A DNA stretch of 64,000 nucleotides, from positions 134,511 to 198,510 of the forward strand of contig JBAZLH010000001.1 of NCBI GenBank assembly GCA_041650375.1, in the 5' to 3' direction. The notes below the pieces were generated by a model. It saw only the letters and a list, made by a program, of their open reading frames with translations. It did no database searches and had not been told where the DNA came from. The position numbers and the translations under genes were made by a program. Shown in pieces: positions 58,954-64,000 of the stretch; position 1 is the stretch's first letter, and the number at the start of each line of letters is the position of its first letter. The stretch comes from UBA6220 sp041650375 (lineage in GTDB: Bacteria > Patescibacteriota > Minisyncoccia > Minisyncoccales > Minisyncoccaceae).

Positions 58954-59229
58954 TTATTTTTTCGATACAGACTCTGAGCCTGTCGAAGTGGCTTTTTTTG
59001 CCCTGGTTTTTTTAACGGGTTTTTCCGCTTTCTTAGATAACCTTTCTTTGAATTTCTGGACTCGGCCGATTTTGTCAGAGCTTCTTTCTTTGCCGGTGTA
59101 AAACGGATGGCATTGAGAGCAAATTTCCACTTCCATATTTTCAATAGTGGAACCGATTTCATAAACCGCTCCGCAAGCGCAGCGAATTTTGGCCTTTTCA
59201 AAGTATTTGGGATGAATATCTTTTTTCAT
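58954..59229 (-). CDS. rpmE: 50S ribosomal protein bL31 with basic tail
   Basis: DIHPKYFEKAKIRCACGAVYEIGST holds the first zinc Cys residues and EICSQCHPFYTGKE the second pair, so this is the zinc-binding bL31 form. Residues 66-91 are an added Lys/Ala/Ser tail (KKTRAKKATSTGSESVSKK). Part of the tail (ATSTGSES) is encoded by a copy of the short palindromic TTCGACAAGCTCAG repeat. Confidence 0.93.
   Translation of the reverse strand: MKKDIHPKYFEKAKIRCACGAVYEIGSTIENMEVEICSQCHPFYTGKERSSDKIGRVQKFKERLSKKAEKPVKKTRAKKATSTGSESVSKK
58972..58990. repeat. short palindromic repeat inside rpmE
   Basis: CTCTGAGCCTGTCGAAGTG; reverse complement CACTTCGACAGGCTCAGAG. Third copy of the repeat in rnpB and ftsZ. 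Confidence 0.7.
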
Positions 59230-59329
59230 ATCTTTGTTTTATTTATGTGAATAATATAACAAAAAAGGTAAGTAAAATCAAGGGGTTGATGCGTTTAACG
59301 CATAGCGGAGGATGGGGAATAGTTATTGT

Positions 59330-59358
59330 TTGACAGAATTATAGATATATATTATAAA
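59330..59358 (+). promoter_or_regulatory. leaderless promoter of a zinc-ribbon gene
   Basis: TTGACA (59330-59335), 17-base spacer, TATAAA (59353-59358); the start codon ATG follows six bases later, at the expected transcription start. Confidence 0.85.
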
Positions 59359-59364
59359 TAAACC

Positions 59365-59535
59365 ATGCAATGCGATTGTGATGGAGAAGCCGAAAGTTTC
59401 TATAAACAAGGAAAGGTCGGCACAGAGGCATGGTTGAGATGTAAAAAATGCGGGAAAGAGTGGCAGAATTCTTGCCAAACGTGCCAATATCCGCTTGAGC
59501 TGGTTAATGGAACGTGTATGATATGTGGGGGCTAA
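59365..59535 (+). CDS. zinc-ribbon microprotein (56 aa)
   Basis: A 56-residue protein with Cys in CDC at 3-5, CKKC at 26-29, CQTC at 37-40 and CMIC at 51-54, enough for two zinc sites; Trp and Lys residues between them. The full promoter with the start codon at the expected +1 makes it a likely leaderless gene. The word GATGGGGAA to its left (about 59310) recurs inverted to its right (TTCCCCATC, about 59573). No family recognised. Confidence 0.75.
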   Translation: MQCDCDGEAESFYKQGKVGTEAWLRCKKCGKEWQNSCQTCQYPLELVNGTCMICGG

Positions 59536-59682
59536 TAAGCGAAACGCTACATAGTTCCCATTTTTTTTATTTTCCCCATCTTGTCTTTTATCGTTCTTTG
59601 TGTTATATATTAAGACATTGAGTTTGATTTTTAAAGATAAAAATAATAAATAAATGCCGTACTGTTCGGCAAAAATAAAATA

Positions 59683-60390
59683 ATGGAAGAAACAAAAACA
59701 GACGTAAAGACCAAATACAACATCTCCATTGACGAGATGATTAGGGTAGGTCTTGGGTTTGGACACGAGAAGTCCAAACTTCATCCGAAAATGAAGCCCT
59801 TCGTAGTCAAACAAAAAGATAAGGTTTACTTGATTGACTTAGAGCAAACCGCGGAAAAACTGGAAGGAGTTTTGGATTTTGTGTTAAAAACCAGAATTGC
59901 CGGGAAGAAAATTTTGTTCGTAGGCACCAAAGTTGCCACTCGCGGGCTGATTGAGCAAGTTGCCATAGAAACTAAATCGCCTTACGTAAAAGAAAGATGG
60001 ATTGGCGGAACATTTACCAATTTTAAGGAAATCCGAAAAAGAATAAACTATTTTAAAGACCTGGAAGCCAAGACTCAGGAAATTGATTTTACCAAGAAAT
60101 ACGTTAAGAAGGAACGGTTGGCCATGGCTAAAGAGCTGGAAAGATTAACGTTTAAATTTCATGGCATCAAAGAAATGGAAGAATTGCCGGGCGCTTTGTT
60201 TGTGGTTGATGTTCAACGAGACATAATCGCGGTTAAAGAAGCTAGGCAGGCCGGAGTGAAAATAATCGCCATTGTGGATACAAACGTGGATCCGAATTTA
60301 GTGGATTATCCGATTCCCGGAAATGACGACGCTTACACTTCCGTTCAATATATTTTGAACAAAATACAAGAAGTTTTACTTGGAGAATAA
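59683..60390 (+). CDS. rpsB: 30S ribosomal protein uS2
   Basis: The 235 residues show MIRVGLGFGHEKSKLHPKMKPF near residue 19, ILFVGTKVATRGLIEQVA, YVKERWIGGTFTNFKEIRKRI, and PGALFVVDVQRDIIAVKEARQ ... IVDTNVDPNLVDYPIPGNDD. The 147 bases before it hold a small hairpin (TGCCG / CGGCA, 59654-59670) close to the ATG that could be a leader control element. tsf follows, the conserved rpsB-tsf order. Confidence 0.96.
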   Translation: MEETKTDVKTKYNISIDEMIRVGLGFGHEKSKLHPKMKPFVVKQKDKVYLIDLEQTAEKLEGVLDFVLKTRIAGKKILFVGTKVATRGLIEQVAIETKSPYVKERWIGGTFTNFKEIRKRINYFKDLEAKTQEIDFTKKYVKKERLAMAKELERLTFKFHGIKEMEELPGALFVVDVQRDIIAVKEARQAGVKIIAIVDTNVDPNLVDYPIPGNDDAYTSVQYILNKIQEVLLGE

Positions 60391-60446
60391 AATGCCCTCG
60401 CCAAAATTGTGGCGGGCGCAGCAAAATAAAAAATAACTTTACATAT

Positions 60447-61031
60447 ATGGCTGACTTAGACCTACTTAAACAGCTTCGTGAAGAAACTTGCATTTCTCTC
60501 GCTGAGTGCAAAAAGGCGCTTGAAGAATCAAACGGTGATTTGGGTCGGGCGAAAGAAATTTTAAAAAAGAGAGGCGCGGCCGTGGCGTTGAAAAAAGCGG
60601 AAAGAGAGGCCGGCCTTGGCATAATCGAAACTTACGTGCATTCCAACCAGAAATTGGGAGTAATGATCCAATTGGCTTGTGAAACCGATTTTGTTTCCCG
60701 TTCGGACGACTTTAAGGGCTTGGCGCACGAAATTTGTTTGCAGATTGCCTCAATGAAGCCGACTTACGTGAAGGCGGAAGAAATTTCCGCGGAAGATTTG
60801 GCGAAAATGACTGAAATTTTCACGGAACAAGCTCAAGGTTTGGGCAAAAGCAAGGAAATTATGGATGGAATCATAAAAGGAAAATTAGAAAAATTCAAAA
60901 AAGAAGTTTGTTTAATGGACCAGCCTTGGATAAAGGAAGACAGTAAAACAATTAGAGATTTAATTAACGAGTATATTGCCAAAGTAGGTGAAAATATTTT
61001 GGTAAAAAAATTCGTAACATATGAATTTTGA
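60447..61031 (+). CDS. tsf: elongation factor Ts (short form)
   Basis: Nucleotide exchange factor for EF-Tu. UBA-like N-terminus (LLKQLREETCISLAECKKALEE, with the conserved TG(A/V)G position replaced by TCIS), then GLGIIETYVHSNQKLGVMIQL and ACETDFVSRSDDFKGLAHEI, the EF-Tu-binding TDFV motif. The 194 residues match short EF-Ts forms with a single core subdomain. It overlaps the next gene by 11 bases. Confidence 0.94.
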   Translation: MADLDLLKQLREETCISLAECKKALEESNGDLGRAKEILKKRGAAVALKKAEREAGLGIIETYVHSNQKLGVMIQLACETDFVSRSDDFKGLAHEICLQIASMKPTYVKAEEISAEDLAKMTEIFTEQAQGLGKSKEIMDGIIKGKLEKFKKEVCLMDQPWIKEDSKTIRDLINEYIAKVGENILVKKFVTYEF

Positions 61032-61464
61032 AATAATCGCGGGAGTGATTCTTGCCGTAAGCTTTTTGTCAATCGTATTCATGGCCTTGAAAAAAACTTC
61101 CGACTTGAAAAATCTGCCGCATAAGGAAAATATTATTCCGGTTGGTAAGTTAAAGGAAAATATCAGGCATAAAACAGTCACTTATTGGAATCATAAGGTT
61201 CCGGATTTTTATCATTTCCTCCAAAACTTTATTTTAAAAACAAGGGAATTATTTACCAAAGCGGATAATAAAATGCTTGAATTGCTTTTAAAATTAAAAA
61301 ACAGGACGGATAAAGGGCGGGTGGAACTGGATGATTATTGGAAAGATATCCGAACGAATTTGAAAAAGAATAGCCAAAAAAATAAATCTATAGAAGTAAG
61401 CGAAAAAAAAGAAGAAACAGAGCAAGTTAATATTTCCGAAAAAGTACATATTAGAAAAAAGTAA
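61021..61464 (+). CDS. single-pass membrane protein of unknown function
   Basis: A 147-residue protein: a membrane helix at residues 4-23 (EIIAGVILAVSFLSIVFMAL), then a highly charged helical domain (GKLKENIRHKTVTYWNHKV, ADNKMLELLLKLKNR) and a Lys/Glu-rich tail. The ATG lies within the tsf end, so it is translated together with tsf. Not recognised. tRNA-Thr(UGU) begins six bases after the stop. Confidence 0.75.
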   Translation: MNFEIIAGVILAVSFLSIVFMALKKTSDLKNLPHKENIIPVGKLKENIRHKTVTYWNHKVPDFYHFLQNFILKTRELFTKADNKMLELLLKLKNRTDKGRVELDDYWKDIRTNLKKNSQKNKSIEVSEKKEETEQVNISEKVHIRKK

Positions 61465-61469
61465 GTAGT

Positions 61470-61541
61470 GCCGGCATAGCTCAGTGGTAGAGCAACTGTT
61501 TTGTAAACAGTAGGTCGGGGGTTCGAATCCGTCTGCCGGCT
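61470..61541 (+). tRNA. tRNA-Thr (anticodon UGU), with T-stem mismatch
   Basis: Acceptor GCCGGCA / TGCCGGC, D arm GCTC ... GAGC, anticodon stem ACTGT / ACAGT around TTTGTAA (anticodon TGT), T loop TTCGAAT. The T stem pairs GGGGG with CCGTC, giving one G-G mismatch and one G-T pair. The 3' half TTCGAATCCGTC is the sequence copied in the element array that follows. Confidence 0.88.
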
Positions 61542-61547
61542 CACATT

Positions 61548-61587
61548 CATATGAAAAGACCCACTATTGAGTGGGTCTTTTCATATG
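61548..61587 (+). terminator. palindromic terminator after tRNA-Thr(UGU)
   Basis: CATATGAAAAGACCCACT / AGTGGGTCTTTTCATATG perfect stem, ATTG loop. Confidence 0.88.
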
Positions 61588-61600
61588 ATTATAAATCGCA

Positions 61601-61901
61601 GTTGACGGATTCGAAGGGTTTTTGCGACGGCAAAAACCCGGGCTTTTAAAAACTTTAGCAAAAGTTTTAAAAAGCGAATCCGTCAACATTTGGATTCGAA
61701 CGCGGAGGGCTGACGAGCCCGAGCGGGGTCCGCGCGCGGTTTCAGTAGAAACCGACGACGCGGACGAATCCGTCTGCCGACGGATAAATATTGAGCGAAT
61801 CTTGAGGAGCGAAGGTCAACGAGCGTTGAGCGAGTTGATGTCGGATTTAGTAAAATCCGACCTACATTTGTGGCCTCAATAGAGGGCAGTGCGTTTGCCG
61901 T
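61601..61901. repeat. two-hairpin element array E5 behind tRNA-Thr(UGU)
   Basis: Unit a (61601-61687) is the clearest copy: arms GTTGACGGATTCG and CGAATCCGTCAAC, perfect over 13 bases; hairpin A GGGTTTTTGC, GACG, GCAAAAACCC (61616-61639); hairpin B with 14 of 15 pairs around an AGCA loop (61642-61675). Unit b (about 61690-61779): hairpin A GGGCT, GACG, AGCCC (61707-61720), hairpin B GGTTTC, AGTA, GAAACC inside GTCCGCG / CGCGGAC, right arm CGAATCCGTCTGCCG identical to the tRNA (61524-61538). Unit c: hairpin GTCGGATTT, AGTA, AAATCCGAC (61840-61861), arms TATTGAG / CTCAATA. Confidence 0.88.
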
Positions 61902-61969
61902 CGGATAATTTTTTAGCAACTTTTTCCATGGAAATATACTCCATGGAATTTTTTTTTATAAAAAAAGTG

Positions 61970-62188
61970 TTATCGATAGTGCCAAATCCGATATTTATTT
62001 TCATCGTATGGTATCGATAACACATAGCACAATGCCCTGATTTGTTCCCTGCGGCACCTTATTTCCTTTTGAACATCTGGAAGGCTTTGGTCGTAATGTT
62101 TATACTTGTTGATTTGATCGTCTAGCTCTTTAATCCTTGCAAGTATTTGCTCGGTCGTTTTCAGCTTAATAGTGATAGTTTCTTCCAT
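61970..62188 (-). CDS. small hypothetical protein (72 aa)
   Basis: A 72-residue protein that is probably a helical hairpin or coiled coil (TTEQILARIKELDDQINKYKH, DVQKEIRCRREQIRALC). AAAGGA eight bases before the ATG is a good ribosome site. A TTGACT-like box lies upstream on the minus strand in an A/T-rich tract. No family recognised. Confidence 0.65.
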   Translation of the reverse strand: MEETITIKLKTTEQILARIKELDDQINKYKHYDQSLPDVQKEIRCRREQIRALCYVLSIPYDENKYRIWHYR

Positions 62189-62266
62189 TCAAATCGTCCT
62201 TTAAAGAGTTTAGCTCTTTACAGATTACTCTATATTTTTTTTAAAAAAAGTCAATAAAGAAGTGTG

Positions 62267-62295
62267 TTGACAAATAAACGCAAAGTGATAATAAT
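62267..62295 (+). promoter_or_regulatory. promoter of the candidate structured RNA
   Basis: TTGACA (62267-62272), then TAATAA or AATAAT after 16-17 bases (within TGATAATAAT). No coding start follows. Confidence 0.6.
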
Positions 62296-62299
62296 TGAA

Positions 62300-62577
62300 T
62301 TGGTTCGGTTCTTGACTCTGTCCCGTTTCCCTTAGATTACATTCTTCGATATATTTATGCGAGTAAATGAACTTTCAAGAATGTTGCCGCAATAGGACGT
62401 CGGGACCACCCGAACCAAACAGTAGTCCTTACCCGGACTAAACCTTGACAACGCAGATGCGTTTACGAAACGTTGTCTGTGTAAATAGGAATGGATATGC
62501 TGAAACAAAAGCAAACCCCATTCCTTTCATCTAACTTTTAAACGTTAAGGCATTAAGTGCCTTGACGTTTTTATTTA
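62300..62577 (+). ncRNA. candidate structured RNA, family not recognised
   Basis: No convincing reading frame lies here, but nested pairings do: TTGGTTCGG (62300-62308) with CCGAACCAA (62410-62418); GTCCCG (62320-62325) with CGGGAC (62401-62406); ACATTCTT (62339-62346) with AAGAATGT (62377-62384), capped by ATTTAT, GCGA, GTAAAT; TAGTCC with GGACTA (62423-62440); GACAACG with CGTTGTC (62447-62477); AGGAATGG with CCATTCCT (62487-62525), enclosing TGCT / AGCA. A promoter lies upstream and a terminator closes it. It lacks the marks I know for tmRNA, 4.5S RNA and RNase P RNA. The ends are inferred. Confidence 0.65.
62540..62577 (+). terminator. terminator of the candidate RNA
   Basis: AAACGTTAAGGCA / TGCCTTGACGTTT stem with five-base loop, followed by TTATTT; the T run is only on the plus-strand side. 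Confidence 0.8.
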
Positions 62578-62578
62578 C

Positions 62579-62615
62579 AAAAAAGCTGTTTACTATTAGA
62601 AATAATAAACAGCTG
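62579..62615 (-). terminator. terminator of the lipoprotein gene (minus strand)
   Basis: On the minus strand AGCTGTTTA / TAAACAGCT stem followed by TTTTTT; it overlaps the coding end. Confidence 0.7.
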
Positions 62616-62955
62616 GTGAGGGAGCATTTCCGCCTTCAACTATTTTTATAATATGCCCGTTTTTTATGTAAAGCGAAAAGGGCTGGTCGGCGTAAACAAT
62701 AGTGCTAATTGTTTTAGCGTGAGGGCCTCTTTCTGTAAAATATGAACCGTCAGCGAAAGTTATGCGGCATATTTCGAGAGCATTATTGCTTGGGCCGTAA
62801 TTTACTATATTGAAAATTTGAACATTCGCAACCGTGCCGCTCATGATAACATCAGGCGGTTTTTCGGTTTGTGTAGTGCAGCCGGCGATACAGATTACGA
62901 CTACCAATAGTAGCAGTAGAGCGATTGAAATGAGCAATAACCCAGTTTTATTCAT
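62596..62955 (-). CDS. small lipoprotein of unknown function
   Basis: A 119-residue protein with a lipoprotein signal: NKTG, a long hydrophobic core LLLISIALLLLLVVVICI, lipobox IAGC at about residue 26. The mature part contains SGTVANVQIFNIVNYGPSNN and YADQPFSLYIKNGHIIKIVEGG, probably a small beta domain. AAGGAGG lies six bases before the ATG, and TTGACA-17-TATTCT precedes it. It resembles the lipoprotein at 34823 in size and design, though not clearly in sequence. Confidence 0.75.
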   Translation of the reverse strand: MNKTGLLLISIALLLLLVVVICIAGCTTQTEKPPDVIMSGTVANVQIFNIVNYGPSNNALEICRITFADGSYFTERGPHAKTISTIVYADQPFSLYIKNGHIIKIVEGGNAPSPAVYYF

Positions 62956-63088
62956 TAATTCCTCCTTCTAATTTGGATAGAAAGGTATGCTTAAAGAATA
63001 CAATATTAGCATCAATTTGTCAATAAATCATTGACCGTAAAATAAATCAATTATAAACTAAAAGCATAATACAATCGCATAATTATTT

Positions 63089-63544
63089 ATGAAAAAAGTT
63101 TTGAATTTATGTTTGTTGGTTGAGGACCATAAAATTCTCTTGGGAATGAAAAAACGCGGCTGGGGCGAGGGCAGATGGAACGGTTTTGGCGGCAAAGTGG
63201 AAGAGAATGAAACCATAGAAGAATCGGCTAAAAGGGAGATGCTGGAAGAATCGGGAATCACGGCAAAAAATATTGAAGAAAGGGGGGTGGTTGAATTCAC
63301 TTATTTGGACACGGGCAAAATTATGGAAGTGCATATTTTTAAGGTTTTGGGCTATGGTGGCGAACCAACGGAATCAGAAGAAATGAAGCCGCAATGGTTT
63401 GATATTATGGATATCCCTTTTCATCAAATGTGGCCGGATGATGTTTATTGGATGCCTATGTTTTTGGCGAATAAAAAGTTTACCGGAACGTTTATTTTCC
63501 AAGACACGAATACCTTAATCAGCCATAATTTACAAGAGGTTTAA
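63089..63544 (+). CDS. Nudix hydrolase, MTH1-like (8-oxo-dGTP diphosphatase type)
   Basis: A 151-residue Nudix protein: VLNLCLLVEDHKILLGMKKRGWGEGRWNGF and the Nudix box GKVEENETIEESAKREMLEE, followed by VEFTYLDTGKIMEVHIFKV and a Trp-rich region (QMWPDDVYWMPMFLANKKF) as in MTH1, which clears oxidised purine nucleotides. The -10 region is A/T-rich and no Shine-Dalgarno is seen. It is the last gene before the rRNA operon. Confidence 0.9.
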   Translation: MKKVLNLCLLVEDHKILLGMKKRGWGEGRWNGFGGKVEENETIEESAKREMLEESGITAKNIEERGVVEFTYLDTGKIMEVHIFKVLGYGGEPTESEEMKPQWFDIMDIPFHQMWPDDVYWMPMFLANKKFTGTFIFQDTNTLISHNLQEV

Positions 63545-63560
63545 ACCATTGTTTTGGTAG

Positions 63561-63589
63561 TTGACAAATATCGGGATACAAGATAATAT
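63561..63589 (+). promoter_or_regulatory. probable rRNA operon promoter
   Basis: TTGACA (63561-63566), 17-base spacer, TAATAT (63584-63589). A leader of about 170 bases, A/T-rich and without reading frame, separates it from 16S. Confidence 0.65.
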
Positions 63590-63764
63590 TATCCGTATTG
63601 TAAGCCAGTATTTTTGAAAATTAAATAGTTAAATTTTTTTAACAGCAATCATTAATATTTTAAGCAATTAGAATTATTTTTAGGAAAATTCTGAAAATTT
63701 CTATCGTAAGTTTTTTAGAGTTGTTCCGCTATTCTTTTTTTAGATTGAAATCTCAATTTAAATT

Positions 63765-64000
63765 TTTATTGAGAGTTTGATCCTAGCTCAGGATGAACGC
63801 TGGCGACGTGGATAAGGCATGCAAGTCAAGCGGCTGTAGTAATACAGCAGCGGCGAAAGGGTTAGTAACGCGTAGATATCAACCCTCTACACGGGCATAA
63901 CCTGGAGAAATCCAGGCTAATTCCCGATGGTCCGGAAACGGTAAAGGTTTACTCCGGTAGAGGATGAGTCTGCGTCCTATCAGCTAGTTGGTGAGGTAAT
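63765..64000 (+). rRNA. 16S ribosomal RNA, 5' part (runs off the window)
   Basis: AGAGTTTGATCCTAGCTCAG starts at 63772 (usual form ends TGGCTCAG), followed by GATGAACGCTGGCGACGTGG, AAGGCATGCAAGTCAAGCGG, GGCGAAAGGGTTAGTAACGC and ATCAGCTAGTTGGTGAGGTA. The GCATGCAAGTCAAG wording is typical of Patescibacteria. Just before it TCTCAAT (63751-63757) can pair with ATTGAGA (63768-63774). Confidence 0.97.

Noticed and set aside
62332..62514. 60-codon minus-strand frame
   Set aside because: It lies within the candidate structured RNA, whose terminator T run is on the plus strand; no ribosome site is seen.
62487..62540. 16-codon frame as a tmRNA tag
   Set aside because: The frame at 62491 lacks a resume context and the region has no tRNA-like ends, so tmRNA is not supported.

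Overview
The window looks like chromosome from a Patescibacteria/CPR bacterium, probably of the Parcubacteria side. The evidence is a small housekeeping gene set packed into short operons, type IV prepilins with large adhesin-like C-termini, many tiny membrane or zinc-ribbon proteins, an ADP-forming acetyl-CoA synthetase, and a 16S rRNA 5' end (from about 63765) with the variant CCTAGCTCAG where the usual 27F site reads TGGCTCAG. UGA works as a stop: prfB carries the classic CUU-UGA-C autoregulatory frameshift and several genes end in TGA, so the UGA-glycine code of Gracilibacteria/SR1 does not apply.

Layout. 1-3.3 kb: unrecognised accessory genes, a glycine-rich prepilin and three tandem promoter/leader modules. 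3.4-9.7 kb: O-antigen ligase-like TPR protein, murB, a Lys-rich 31-residue peptide, hpf, secA. 9.7-13 kb: small nucleotide-metabolism and zinc-ribbon genes. 13-22.4 kb: secDF, a sigma region 4/HARE-HTH regulator, a membrane protein plus HerA/VirD4-like ATPase, pgk, a DHH phosphoesterase. 22.4-24.7 kb: rnhA, RNase P RNA, an unknown gene. 24.8-32.2 kb: murJ, lepA, a divIC/ftsB-like gene overlapping tRNA-Thr(CGU), prfB, ftsEX, tRNA-Gln. 32.7-45.2 kb: ankyrin membrane protein, GIY-YIG, lipoprotein, ABC-F, mnmA, HIT, ftsZ, galU, trxB, eno, glutaredoxin, gap. 45.2-47.2 kb: two large unknown genes on the minus strand. 47.4-53.3 kb: acetyl-CoA synthetase (ADP-forming), PEP synthase, PfkB kinase, cupin. 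53.3-58.1 kb: two paralogous DUF2341 prepilins, rplY, a lytic transglycosylase. 58.2-64 kb: prfA, rpmE, rpsB, tsf, tRNA-Thr(UGU), a probable structured RNA, a lipoprotein, a Nudix gene and the start of the rRNA operon.

The most unusual structure is a dispersed family of two-hairpin elements. They lie just past the terminators of all three tRNA genes, at the 3' ends of murB and eno, and between rnhA and rnpB. Stem sequences vary but stay complementary. Loop sequences are conserved (GACG or GNGA in the first hairpin, mostly AGTA/AGCA in the second). Outer arms copy, in inverted orientation, the sequence next to which each element sits, for example the T-arm of the adjacent tRNA. A second candidate novelty is a roughly 280-nt RNA at 62300-62577 with its own promoter, several nested hairpins and a terminator.

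Two styles of gene start coexist. Many housekeeping genes have a -10 box 6-14 bases before the start codon and no Shine-Dalgarno sequence, so they are probably leaderless or nearly so. Accessory genes have full TTGACA/T promoters, 5' leaders and good Shine-Dalgarno sites. Two small zinc-binding proteins seem to begin with AUU.
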